Made by a program: the position numbers and the translations under genes
NCBI GenBank assembly: GCA_964247055.1
Contig: OZ176055.1
Location: 6,572,001 to 6,636,000, forward strand
DNA from: Paragordius varius
Taxonomy: Eukaryota; Nematomorpha
DNA: 64,000 nucleotides
Direction of reading: 5' to 3'
Notes under the pieces: model-generated
Told to the model about the DNA's origin: nothing
Database searches by the model: none
Seen by the model: the letters and a program-made list of their open reading frames with translations, nothing else
Shown here: positions 1-14,705 of the stretch, one piece after another
Position numbering within the stretch: the first letter of the stretch is position 1
Layout: the number at the start of each line of letters is the position of its first letter

Positions 1-623
1 CAAAAAATATATTTTTATTTTTTGCAATTTTTTTGCAAGATTGAATGTATGATTGAATCATTAGACATATATTTCCAATTGACAAAGCTTTTCACAATAA
101 TTAACTTATAATTTTGTGATTAAGAATTTTAGGATGAGATTCTAACGATATGTGACATTTTATAATATTTACAAATTTATTTCTTAGTTATTTAAATTCT
201 TACTCAATGTATAAAAATTTTAAGCTCCATTTTAAATGTACATTTTTTAAAAAAAAACTTAACACTGCATTTATTATAAGAAATTTCATTTAATTATATT
301 ATTTTTTGTTTATGTAATTATAATTTAATTAGTCCCATGTTATTCAACATAAAAAGTCTAATCAATCAATAAATAATCTGTTTTGCATGATTAATAAGAT
401 AATGAGAAAGAGGCAATAATATTGAGTATCCTTATTATTAATATTATATATTAGCTAAATCAATATTTCAAAAAAATGATTATTAAATTATCTACAATAA
501 TGATCTATGGAGCCATATTTTTAACGATTTAATTTTGAGAGTTTTGTCAATTAAACCATTAATTAGTATTATTACAATATTTTAATTTATAGTATATAAC
601 ATTGAAGTTTCATAACTTATTTT

Positions 624-659
<36 letters not shown>
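1..659. other. AT-rich flank, nothing recognised
   Basis: No open frame, repeat boundary or exon could be supported. It ends in a TA tract that forms the candidate Helitron target. Confidence 0.6.
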
Positions 660-660
<1 letters not shown>

Positions 661-2249
661 TAGCGTAAATCTCGTGCTGCGCAGCCCGAGGAAGTCCTTC
701 GGACTTCTGGGGGGCTATTGGAAAAATGGGACAATAAAATGATCCACTTCGAAACATTATTTAATAGATGATTTTATAGGAATTTTAAAACGGAGCATTC
801 ATACTAATATATAGTTTAATTGGGGGCAAAATAGATTTAAAAAATTATTTTTGTGGACTTTTTTTAAAAATGCCATTTTACGGGGGGAGCGGGTAAAAAG
901 AGGGCCTAAATCAAAAAAGCGAGACGACTATGTTCGGCGCAATCGGAAATAAGTAAACAAAAATCATATTTGAAATTGAATGGACCAACACGTTCTCCAG
1001 AAAATTGCAAATTTTTGTGGACTTCTGTTTTAAAAAAAACCGTTTTTCACACGGGGTGGGCCCGAACTGGGGGCCTATTTTAAATAAAAGGCGAAGCTAT
1101 TGTCGGGGCATTCATTAATGATTTTATTTTTTCGATGTTAGTATTTGAATGGGTCTACCGGTTTTCCGGTACCAGATCACAAAGCCAGCATTTTCCATTT
1201 TTATAAATATATAGATTACCATAAATAATGTTTTATTATCCATATATTTTTAACATCCTATGCATATGATAGATACTCCTTACTCAGCAGCTATCATCAA
1301 AGAAACGCTTGACTAGAATTTTTGCCTTTTAACATGGTATACGAAAAATCCTTATTGAATTTTTACAGTCTCATACCTAGGGCGAAAAATAGATTTAGAA
1401 AATTATTTTGTTTTTTGAAAAAAATGGCATTTTACGGGGGTAGCGGGTAAAAAGAGGGCCTAAATCAAAAAAGCGAGACGACTATGTTCAGCGCAATCGA
1501 AAATAAGTAAACAAAAATCATATTTGAAAATGAATGGTCCAACACGTTCTCCGGAAAATTGACTTAACCCATTTTTCACACGGGGTAGGCCCGAACTGGG
1601 GACCTAATTCCAAAAAAGGGCGAAGCTATTGTCAGGACATTTATTAAATATTTTTTCGATGTTTGTATTTGATTGGGTCCACCGGTTTTCCGGAAAAAGA
1701 TCACAAAGTTACATGAATCAGTTTTTAGCGGGTAGCTCCTTACCCAGCAGCTATCATCAAAGAAACGCTTGACTAAAATTTTTGCCTTTTAACAGGGAAT
1801 ACGTGGAATCCATATAGAATTTTTACGGTCTCATACCTAGGGCGAAAATAGATTTAAAAATATTTTTTTGTATACTTTGTTTTTTGAAAAAAATGGCATT
1901 TTACGGGGGGAGCGGGTAAAAAGAGGGCCTAAATCAAAAAAGCGAGACGACTATGTTTAGCGCAATCGAAAATAAGTAAACAAAAATCATATTTGAAATT
2001 GAATGGACCAACACGTTCTCCAGAAAATTGTCTCAAAGACACGATTTTTGTGGACTTCTGTTTTAAAAAAAAACCGTTTTTCACACGGGGTGGGCCCGAA
2101 CTGGGGGCCTATTTTAAAAAAAGGGCGAAGCTATTGTCGGGGCATTCATTAATGATTATATTTTTTCGATATTTGGATTGGATTGGGTCTACCGTTTTTC
2201 CGGTACCAGATCACAAAGCCAGCATTTTCCATTTTTATAAATATATAGA
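660..2249 (-). mobile_element. Candidate non-autonomous Helitron with internal tandem repeats
   Basis: Read on the minus strand the right end begins A|TCTATATATTTATAAAA. The left end closes with a GCTGCGCAGC palindrome, 12 nt, then CTAG|T, the Helitron 3' signature, inserted between A and T in a TA tract. A GAAGTCC-TTC-GGACTTC hairpin lies just inside. The interior has about two and a half copies of a unit of about 470-555 bp (see the repeat entry). The 5' terminus sequence recurs internally at about 1215, suggesting a tandem or nested insertion. There is no Rep/helicase coding. Confidence 0.5.
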
Positions 2250-2250
2250 T
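870..2250. repeat. Tandem repeat units, about 470-555 bp, roughly 2.5 copies
   Basis: Three shared blocks recur in order. The block containing GCGAGACGACTATGTT is at about 885-1005, 1440-1560 and 1911-2030. The block containing CACACGGGG is at about 1048, 1576 and 2083. The block containing CAGCAGCTATCATCAAAG is at about 1286 and 1746. Copies differ by small indels. They are much less AT-rich than their surroundings. Confidence 0.85.
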
Positions 2251-2686
2251 TTATATATATATATATATATAATCTTACAAAGCACCTCCCGCAAATATAT
2301 ATTTGTATGAAATTAAATAAAAAAATGATAAATTTATCCCATGTGATTGCTGCGTTTTATAGTTTTGTACCAAAACGACCAGACTTTTCCAACTATCCAT
2401 TTATATGTATAATATAAGTCCGATTTAACTTTTCATAGAAATGATGATAATGTAATCATTTATATGCAATTATTCATGTTCTCTGTCTCTGTTTTGACGC
2501 AAATAGACGCAATATAAAAAAAATTGTTCATTTTATATATAGACAAAATTAATTCAGTACAGATTAAAAAAAGTGATTTTTAATTTTTTTACAAATACTA
2601 ATAGGGTTAATAAGACACACACACCCCAAAAAAACTTTTATTGTAATATATTTTAACATTCCTACAATATTTCATAAATATGTTAG

Positions 2687-5600
2687 ATCATCATTGTCAA
2701 CATTTATTCCCGCCTCATACGATCACAAAATTGCAATGAAAAAAGTTAATGACACCAATATATTACCAGAGGCGATGACAAAAAATAACTTACTTGGGCG
2801 AGGATTTCATTCAAAACCCAATTCACCAAACCGTGAAGTTATGGGAAATGGAATATCGCTTTCATCAGCGGTGATTGGAAACAGTTTACTCAAACTACCA
2901 ACCATGGATTTAGGAGCGACGACGAATATTGTATCATCTCTCATAAAGTAAGTTTATACTTTGATTAAATGTTTTTCTGTAACAAAAAAAGATTTTTTTT
3001 GTTAATTTTACAATTAAAATATTGGGAACATAACTGATCTCTTTAGTGAGTTTTTTCGAAAATATAAGTATGTTTAATGATTGAGGTTCTAAATGTAAAG
3101 GCTAGTTTTAACTTTTAATCAGTAGAACGTAAGATGATTTTTTCAAAAACAACCATTTAAAATATGACAAAATTAGTTTCTTAATCATTTTTTGTTTTAA
3201 TTATTTATTTCTATAATTCTGTAATATAATTGTAAAGTTTAAAAACTGAAGAAAAATAGGAATTTAGATTGAAAAATAAATATAAAGCGGTATGTTGAAT
3301 CCTTGGTCAATGTTAATTGAGACTAGTTTCGTGTTATCATATCAAAAATAAACCATTTTCCATTTTCACTGTATTCAGATCCATAGTTCCCACAAACCTG
3401 GATTCTTCGCATAATAGCGTTCTCACTTCCAAAATTGAACAGGGAAAAAACATTTCATTGACGAATAGTGCTATGAATTGCACTATAACTTCCACATCTA
3501 TGATTGTAACATCTACCATAGATCACAACATTAATAATAATAATAATAGTAGCCTTTCAACCATGTCACGCAAATATTTCATTAGCATTTCTGATTTTGC
3601 TAAGCAACATCACAGAAAAGCAAGCCTTGAAACCGGTGTGTATTGCGACATTTGTCACAAAACCAAATTTGCTGACGGTGCTGGCCATTCCTGTTCGTAC
3701 TGCAAAAAGACGTGTTGTTCACGCTGTGGTGGGCGGGTACCGCTTAAACCCCTTTCTTCACAGGTATTTATATTTTGAATTCAATATATACGATGTATTA
3801 TATATTTTAGGGATATTTTTATTCACTTTATATCTCAAAATTGGTGTTTGATATAACCAAAAAATTAATATACAAAGGGAACCATTTTTTTTTAAAAAAA
3901 ACTGGATTCATTTAAATTCATGCTTCCTCCATATTTTTTTTGTGTTTACAAATGATAAATATTTCAGAATGGACGTTATTATAATATTATTTTGGCATGT
4001 AAGGATAGAATGATATAGGATCAATTATTAAGCGACATTTTTTCTAAATAATTTTATATTCATATAGAGTATTATTCAATTAAAATTCCGAATATTAATA
4101 TTAAAATAATATTATAAATGTTTAATTAAAACTCATATACCAAACCCAATATTTGCATACGCATAATTATTCAAATACAACTTATTAAAACGTAATTTTA
4201 CAATTTTATCCTACTGTCATTCTTAGGTGATTGATTACATGTTAAAGGTTTATCGATTAATATATTCTTATTTTTGTAAAACTTTTGAGGACACTAATAT
4301 AGAATATTACCTTTTTGATAATACATTTTTTGGGGGATCAGGCTGAGTTAGGAATTTCGGCATGTTTTGATGCAAACATAAGCATAATTAATACATTTTC
4401 TTTAGACGTTGCTAACTTTTTTTCTTAAATTCACCTTTACTTTTCCTATGTAATAAAGACGATATGGGTCTGTCTCGGATGCCGGAAAAAGCATGCTTCT
4501 GTCACCAAAGCCGGTGATTGGTTGGACAATCGCACGTGTGTGACAACTTGCGCTTCGCTCCACACTTCAGTTAATATGGGCGTTTCGACAGGCCCATCCC
4601 CAACTCCGCCCTCCCTTTTGTGTAGCAGCGATAATGTTTCAAATAATAGCTCTTCGCTTACCAGCGCTTTCCATAGCACAACGGGTAAGAATGATAAAAT
4701 GTTGACTGAAAAATCTAAACATCAAAAAAAGAAAGAGGATGATACCACCTCCTACCAAATTGAAACAGGTGAAATAATGCACACAACTTTAACTAAATTG
4801 GGTCATACAGCTCAATCTATTTCATTTAATTCGAGTCCGACACCTCCTATGGTATCTGATGAATCACGCCCAATGTCAACCATGAGTATTGAAGTTGGTA
4901 ACATTCATAATCTTCCACCGCGTACTATGGCTCACAATACTATTGCTACTACGAATTTTGAAAGATCAACACTTAATGGTACTCAAAATGCGAATTTAGG
5001 TGAGGAAAGCCTGAATATAACCACAAGTACTGATTTACTTACGGATAATAACAGCATGCTCCCAAACATATCTCAAAATGCAGCAAGCAAATTGGCTAAA
5101 ACACCAACTCAAGAATCGTCTGTCACAATTGAACAAAGCCAACGTGAAATAAAAGCTTACAATAAAGGTAGTCGATGTTTGTAAAACTTTATTTTGTTTA
5201 GATTTATGGTAATGCAAAAATTATTGAAGATGTCCCTATATTATGACACTTTTAGGGTGTGTAGAGAGGATTATACTAATTATTTCCTTATTAAATTTTT
5301 AGATTTTTTCGGACATTTTCTGATTATTATTTAATAATGAAAAAATATAAATAAAGCCAATAATATATATATATATATAACAAAAATCATATTATTTTAT
5401 ACCTATCGTATATATTGTATCTACCACTGTTGGAATCATAACATTTATCATTCCTGAGTGCATTAAATCCTAATATAAATGGATTATTTATAATATGACC
5501 ATGAAATATTTTGCTATTTTAAATACTTAGGTGTGGTTTATAAATGATGAAATACCAAGCTAAAATAAAACGAATATGGCACTTAACATATTGGCAAAAC

Positions 5601-8600
5601 AGATATTTTATTGCATCATCAATGTGCGACCATTTGCCATAGCGAAATTTTATCCAATTAATTATGATTATTTGTTTAAAATGCTAGTTCAAATTCGATT
5701 AAACACAAGTATCTGTCTACTGCAATTAATTTTAAAATTGTTTTTTTTTTCAAACCTTTTTTTCAAAATTATATTTTATATATATTCAAGGTTAGGTTGC
5801 TATTGTTAAAAATATCTACTATTTTGATTGAATAATGTATTTTTCAGATCATCGTTTTTTAATGAAATCCTCATGCAAACCTTATTCCATCATTGCAAAA
5901 AATAACAATGTTTATAAATGAAAAATAGCATTGACAAATGTTTTTCTAGCGAAAAAAGCGGTTTATACAAACAAAGAAATTTCACGATATTTATTTCTGA
6001 ATTAAAATAATAGTTTGTTAATTAAGGACAGACGGGTTCGATATAATTCTCATCTATTTATGAATATTACTTTCTATTAATTTATTTGGACTCCAAATTG
6101 ATTTGATCAGTTGATATATAAAAGACATGGGGGTATTTATAGGATTTATAAGGCTTATTATTTTTTAATCAATGGTTAATAAAGTGTAATGGTATGTTTT
6201 AAAATAAATGTTTAGATACCAATTTCATATCTACCAATTGTCTTATGGAACATCTCAATGTTACTTCGATCGCCAATAGTTATGATCAAACCGCCAGGAA
6301 AATGATTGCAATTTCTTCTGAAACCTTATGTCCGCCTACATCAACGTTTTCTACGCCCCTTCCTCTCGTTGCCAAACAACAAATAGAAGTTACCCAAGAA
6401 GTTTGATTTGTTAATCTATAATCTATCTAATTTATTAGATAGCATCCAAAAATAGCTAAATTTAACCATAAAAGAGTTATTTTTATAGGTTTTTGAAGTT
6501 AAAGATTTATTATGCAGCACACGCAAAATTTATTTTAAAGTGTGATGAAACCATATATAATAAAGACTGCCAATTATTATAGAGTTATATTTTGAATGAT
6601 TGAAAAGGGGAAGCATTTAGTATTAACTAAATATATAACATGCAATATTTTAATAATTTAAAAGATTATAGTACCACACATATAATAACCTTAAATGATC
6701 GGAATCAGAGACGTAATTAAGATTAAATTTTAGTTGTTGTACTAAATTAGCAATCAAGCGAAATTACATTTTAGGTTGAAAAAACATAATTGTTTATTTG
6801 TAACAAATGACTCTTCAAAACTTGTTATTATAAATTAAAATTTTTACAATTTTAACTGTGCAAATGGTTTCTAGAAGTCATCAATTTCAACAAATCAATC
6901 AGAATTCCAATCATCTGGTTTAAAACAACCAATCTATTCCATGTATGGCACATGTGGGGCCAACAGAAAACAACCCAAACTGCATGATATACAAAAACAT
7001 CCAAACTCTGCCTCTATAAAACGCTTTGATTCAATCAGTTCTGCGATAGATTTCGTATCCACTGACACACCACATAGGACAAAAATGTTGACTAAACGAT
7101 CGTCCTTGGGTAATTTTTGTATGTTGTTTTGTGAATAAAACATTGATATTTTATCAATTAACATTGAATGTGCATGAGTATAATGCTCAAGTTTAAAATT
7201 TTGCGATATTTGACTTAATCGCGGTAAATTGGAAAAAACAAAAATGTAATAAAAAGACTCTAAAAGCTAAAAACCAATATTTTATCTTATTATAAAGTTA
7301 TTGAGCCCCGAAACAGATAGTTTATTTAAAATATGTGCCGTATTGTTGTAATGTTTTAGAGGGTGGATTCAAGTAAATGGTTTATTTAATAATAAAAACG
7401 AGATTTTACTAACTGAAACCTGGAAAACCAAAGTATTTGTTTTTAAATTTATTTATAAAATATTTTATATTGAATCGTTAAAAAATTTATCCATTTTTCA
7501 TAAGATGAAATTAATATCAAAACAGGAAATAACATTTAACAAAGAGAAAACATAGTACGAGTATACATGATGTTTTTGTTAAAATTATAATCTCTCCCAA
7601 ATATTATCAATTTTTTACCAAAACACATATAATTTTTTTGCTATGTTAGATTACGATAATTTGCACCATAAAAAATTACCGGAACCCCGTGTATCAATGA
7701 TGTTGTCTCAATCCTCAACAATTTATCCTTCATTATATGATTCACGAGTAATTGATATACTGATGAATTTTTTAAAGCTTTTGATGTTTCAGAATATGCC
7801 TTTTTAAAATTTTAACTTTATTGAAAGTTTAGAACTTATAAGCAATTTTATGTAGCACGTTGTGAATTGGACCCCTAGCTCTGATGGAAAATTCTTGATT
7901 GGTCATATAACGTTATACCGACAACCTGTGATGGAATCAAATCTAGATACTGATTTTTATTACAAGACTACAGTTTTGACAGAAAGCTTAAATTTGGTGC
8001 GACAACCCCAGCATTTTTCCCTGTTAGGCCTTAAGATTGTAGGTGGGAAAGAAATTGATTCTCATCAACTTTTACCGCTAAATTACTACGAGAATTTGAA
8101 TCGCTCTTCAATTAGCATTAGGAATGTACCATCACCACCTATTCAACTGTGCGCTATTGTTGATAAAGTTAAGAGAGGTAGTTTGGCTGATCGTGTGGCT
8201 AAATTGATGCCTGGTAAGATATTAAGTTAGAAATGATATGTTATGAAGTAATTGAATCTATTTTCATAATTTCTTTTCCTAGTCATGATTTTCTCAATTC
8301 AGCATTAATTTAATATAAATATATTTGGTTATGTATTTTGTTTTTGTAAATTAATGTTTTTGCAATGTATATACTTGATATGTGTTCGATATGTGGGTAT
8401 TATTGACAACTATATCGTAGCCAACATATTATATAAAAATATAATTAAAATTTCAAGATATACTTACTAAGGGATAGATAAATCTCAACAATGAATAATT
8501 TTAGGTAAAAATTATATTTCGCCTTTTTATTTCTTTTACAGGTGACGAAATTGTGTTTTGGAACCATCAATGCTTGCGTGGGCTTAGTTATAAACAAGTC

Positions 8601-11600
8601 TCAAAAATTATATCCGATTCTCGATTCCTTGCCAAGGTTGAACTGGTTGCTCATCGCCTAATATTGTAAGATTAAAATATTTTTTATCATATAATTTTAA
8701 CTTAAATTTATTTATTTTAAATTTTTATATTTATTTTTTCACAGATCTAGGGTCATTAGCGAGTCAACAAACACTATCAAAAGCAAAGGTATATACATAA
8801 ATCTAAAAACAAGAAATAATCTGTTTTTTTAACTTAACCTATCATTTTTTACGGAAACAAGATAAATTACTTTAACCCAAATATCTTGAGTTTATGGCTA
8901 ACTTTATTTGAAAACAATAAATATGGCTTAAGAAAAATAATTTATCATAATTCCAATATTTAAATCCATTTTCAACCATATTAAGTAATTATATTATCAT
9001 TTGTAAAGAACCGATAGGGACACTCAATTGCTCAATTTCATTCGCTAACAACGCTGACAGATTTGTTCAACATATTAGCGCTATAGAAATCATTTTGGAT
9101 ACCCTTAACATTAATATTGCCCATAAAAATTTGCAATATTACCGCAATGAATTGAGCATTTACCCAATTTTTGCAACCATATACATTTGTGATATTAATT
9201 TGGGCGATATCGATAATGAATGTTCAAGGTTTTTTTTAAAAAAAATTCTACCAACATAAATTAATTTAAGAAATTATTTCTTACAATCCTTATAATGTGC
9301 GTTACCATTTAATTTATGGAGAAATATTAAATTAAGCTATTTCGTTTTCGTCCAGCAAAAAAAACCAAAAAGAAATGATTTTTACTAATTGATAACAAAG
9401 ATTATTGCTACTTTTTTTTTCGTCGTTTTTGTATAAAAATTTTTTTTTTCTTTCCATAATTTAATTAACAAAAGTTTAATGTCTTTTTGTTCTTGCACAC
9501 ATCACGCAACCAAAGTTATTTGTTAATTTAGATTTGTTAAATGTGACAAAAATAGATCTAAAGATAAGAGCGAGACTTGGTTATCATAAATAGTTTCCTC
9601 CTTGAATAATTGTTGCATATATTTTTTTGTTTCTCTTATATAATTATCATCATTGTCTTTCCCAAGATTTAATAAGAAATATTTAATATAAATTATTTTT
9701 TGACATCCGAAAAATAGGCCAGAGATCGTTTCATCGTGTGCTAAATGTGTGGAAAAACAATTAAATTCCCAAACTTTCCAATGGACATTCAATACATATA
9801 TTTTACCCTTGACTGAACGATTGAACCCAAATACATGTTTGTTATTCAAAATTTTCATAACAACTCAACATTTACGCGATCGAAACGTTGAAATTGGAAA
9901 GGTATATATTTTTATAATTTTAATTTTATTTTTTTATATTAAAGTAAGTGACTAATTAAAACGTTTTTGTTAGAGATATACTTAAATTATATAATGTTGC
10001 TTTTTTTCGAATATAGTTAAAATATGTTTGATTTAGGGTATCATATCCAATATCCTCGAATTGTATATCCAATCTCGTTCACTCATAGCCAATCGTATAG
10101 AATTATCTATTCCCATTTATAGTTGTGATCCAAACTTAAATATGGTAATTTTATTTTAAAAAAATTATTAAGACTAATTGTGATTTTTATTATTTATGGG
10201 GTTTTTTAATAGCTAAATGTTTGGTCTAGACCAGGTGTGGCCAACACTCGGCTCGCGAATAATTTGATGTCTATAACTTGCAAAAACATGCTTATAAATT
10301 TTAATAAAATTAATATTATTAAACAATTTTTTTAAATAAGTCTCTAGAAATAGCAAGAACGGGAAAAAAATTTTAATTTCCCATTTTGCAGTCTTATGTT
10401 TGAAATCTAATAAAAAAATTATAAATACCCATATATATTTCGAATGGGGCCCGAGGCCATTTGTGTTGATCACCCCTCCTGATCTAGATTATATACCATT
10501 CATAATTCAAAATCACCCTTGTAAAAATTTAATTCACCCTCGAACAATTCAAATTCACCCTAAAAATAATTATGTGTTTTCGGGCTAATATAACTCCTGA
10601 TTAATATAAAATATATTCTTATGGCATAGTTTATTATTTTTTCAGCATTATATTAATTTTAAACAAAACTTATTTTTTTAAAAATATAAAAATAGGTAAT
10701 TTTTAATTTAAAAAAACACTATAATTTATCTTAGGGTGAATTTGATTTGTTCGAAGGTGAATATGAATTGTTCAAGGGTGAATTTGGATTGTTCAAGGGT
10801 TAATTTGAACTGTAAATGGTATAATATATTTACAAAAATTTTAATGTGCTATAACCCAAAAAACAAAATTTTAGTTTTGTTTTTTTAATAATTATTATTT
10901 TGTAAATATAGGACAAACCTAGATATGCGCCTGAATATTGTGATAGAAGGCAACTTTTAAATGCTCGAAACGGTAAACTCTTTTTAAGAATTAACAATTG
11001 GGTGAAATTAATTGATTTAATTGATGTTTATTAAAACATAACATTTATGTATCTTTAACAATTGGGTGAAATTAATTGATTTAATTGATGTTTATTAAAA
11101 CTTAACATTTATGTATCTGTTTAAGGTTTTTTTATAGAAATATTTGATTATTAGGACTAATAAATTATGTATAATCTTTATAAAAATACAAATTTATGTT
11201 CTTTGACAATGAATGTAGATGTTTACGAACGTCGCAAAAGTTTTTTCCGTTCCGTAAGCGATTATGAAGATCAACGTACCAATGAAAGAAGTATTAAGCA
11301 ATCTTATTTGACCTCACCCCAAAATATATTGAGAAATAGGCAATATGACCCTTTAAATTATGGAATAATACGAAATTGTAACGAGGAGAACACCAGAAAC
11401 AATAATAATAATATCAATAATGTTTATATGTGCAATAAAATTGATGATATAGGTACTAAAGTATACCATATTCCATATTACGCTGCCCCAAAAAGGAATA
11501 AAAAACCAACTTTTAATCCCTCTACCCAACGCAGATGGGCCAGTACATTAAATATCAATCACTCTGATAATTATCATTCGACACTATATAATAATGATTA

Positions 11601-11685
11601 TCTACAAAATATATTATCGGTTGTTCCAGCAAGCATTACACATCAAGGTATTATCTAATTCTAAATCACATTGCAAATTAATCTA

Positions 11686-11716
<31 letters not shown>

Positions 11717-14655
11717 TATATTAACGAATAAATTGTATGGTAGAGTTTGTAACAAAAATTAGTAATTAATGGTAATTTATATAAAGTGAATTAAAATTAA
11801 TTTTATTAATTATTACCATGCGAAATTAATATATATTATTTTTATATAAAAAGTGTATTTTTTGCGCACACAATACTTTTTGGCTGCTTTTTAAACATAT
11901 AACAAACATAATTTAAGTTCATTTTTAAAGAAATATTACAATTTTGAAAACAACTTTCAGTATATTTTAGATTCTTTTGCTTGACGAATTCACTTTTTTC
12001 TATCAAACTTAACACGAAAATTAATTTATATACCTTATTTTTTTATTACACAGTAGGTTATGACCCAAGATCCCACAACATTCGAACAAACGGTTCATTG
12101 ATATGGGATGGAATGCAATATTATCATCATCCAAAGCCCTTAAACCTAGCGACTAATCAGCGTGATCTTATGCCTAATTTTTCCAATCAAAACAACTTTT
12201 TATCTTATAGCCAACATTTACCTCAAAATCTAACGGTTTACCCCCATCCTAATCGTAGAAGGAGTTATCAAGGTGAACATAGGTTTTTTTTGTTAATAAC
12301 ATTTTATATTTTTTAAAATATTAATCACATATAATTTTTCTAAAATTAGATTATTCCTTATTGAATGAAAATCAAACGATCAAAATGAACAATTTAAACC
12401 CAGAATGGGATCAGTATCGGTTCCTGGAAAGAAATAGAGAAAGAATTGGCCGTAAACTACCCAACATTAATGTCTCTGGAAGGTAGCCTCCCCTTTTAAA
12501 ATCAAATCATTTTTTATAGAAAATTGAACGCGTTTTATAATAATATATTCGCTTTATAAAACAAAATTGGATTATTGTTAATTTTCGACTCTTATATTGA
12601 AAAGTCCTTATCGAAATAAAATACAAGCTTAATGTTATTATATCTTTTTTATGTTTGTTCTATTGGATAAAAGCTAACTACCTTACCATAAATTATACAA
12701 AACCAATCTGTAATATTTACCATAAGCCGATTGAATGACAAACATATAAATTATTGATTATATTTTTGTTTTGGATATATGTAGGCCAAAATTAGCGCTT
12801 TAGTAATATACATTTTGATTTATATTGATTAATTTATGATTATAATATAATAGTAATCAATACATGCATTCTGATGGTGAGGCTTATGATACTCATAGGT
12901 ATGTTTTATTCGATAAAATTTCTTTATTAAAAAATATTTTTTTAAATCAAATATCTTTATTTCAATATCAATATTAATGTTTTGTCCAGATATTCAAGAC
13001 CTTTGGAAATAAGATCGAAAGGTAATTGTATAATTGGTTTATATTAATATAATATATTTCACAATATATACCATTTACAATTCAAATTCACCCTTGAACT
13101 ATTAACCTCGTATAATTCAAATTCATCCTTGAAAAATTCAAATTTACCCTCGAACAATCAAATTTACCTTAAAAAAAATTAAGTGTTTTCGGGCTAATAT
13201 AATTTATCATTATTAGAAAATATATTCTTATGGCATGGTTTATTATTTTTTCAGTATTATATTAATTTTGGACAAAATTTCATTTTTTAAAAATATAAAA
13301 CATTAGGTAATTTTTAATTTTAAAAAACACATATTTTTTTAGGGTGAATTCGAGGTAAATTTGAACTGTAAATGGTGTATATATATAAACATATATACAT
13401 ATATAGCTCAAACTCCATTGAAAAACTCAGCTAATGATATATGTAAGAACGAAATATACGAATCAAATAACGGTATGCATAATTAATTTTATAGTAAATA
13501 TTTGTATAACATTTCTAGGTTTTGTTAAAACAATAAATATTTTCCCGATAAATTTTCACCCGAAAATATTCGATATACATAATTAATTTTTAGTTTTTTC
13601 TGAATACTACTTTTCAGATAAATATCTGCCCAAAAACATTCAACAACAACAGAAACTGAAATTTTACAGTCATGCTCGGAAAGGACAATCCCAAAATTCA
13701 ACGGGTATATACATACATGATTTGTAGATTTTCTTGATACGCATTATTAATTTGTGATATGCGAAAATATCTAATGAAAACTTATACTAAATTATCATAT
13801 CTATCTTATTAAAGACACTAGTATTTTCATTTATATATAAAATAATTTTTGAGATGTTTTTATGATTCGAATGTTGTGGTGTAGAAGAACGTAATGATAG
13901 CTCTTCCTATTGTCCCATAAAACCAATCCTTATACCATCATCGTGTAAAGATGATTTGCGTAAAGCCGTACTCCTTAAACAAGCAAGTAAGGATTCCTAC
14001 GATTTAGAATTAACACAAACAACCAAAGTACCACCCCTATTCAGTACATTGTTTAAAATGTCGAGCAGTAGTCCTGCACCTTCAAGGTACACACACACAC
14101 ACATATTGTTACAAAAAATATATTACTTTTTAATATTTGTACATATTTGTTAAATTGTAATATTTTGTATCGACAGAATATCAATCATTGTTTGCATGCA
14201 TGTTATGTTATCCGCTATCGGCTATGTAGTATTACTTATGTTGCTTTAATTTGTCCCTTCAATTTGGCATATAATAGAAAGTGTCCATATGATCTATGTC
14301 TATGAGATTACGTATTTCGGCTTTTGTGTTACAAATTTCGTAATTTTGAAAAAAATATTGTCGTTTAGTAATAGAGAAGCCAAGTTTAAAAAAACATTCT
14401 ATAATTTAGTCTATCCTCATCGTCACATTATTTATATTCTACCAAATCACCCACACCACCTTTGATTATATTGCCAAAAAGTGAAAATTCCCATTTGTGT
14501 GACCCGAAATATAATGTGGGCCGGAATGATCGGGTTATGCGTCAGGAGCAGGGATTGAAATCAGAACGAAATAAAAATAATCGAAATATTTCGGGTATGT
14601 TTTAAAAAATATATATTCATTAATTTTTTTGTTTATCATCTTTCTAAATTTAGTT

Positions 14656-14705
<50 letters not shown>

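Noticed and set aside
870-2250. CRISPR-like direct repeats
   Set aside because: Units are about 500 bp with no short repeat-spacer periodicity, in a eukaryotic context; Helitron-type repeats explain them.
1993-2310. 105-codon open frame on plus
   Set aside because: It lies inside the tandem repeat block and the TA tract and has no codon or family signal.
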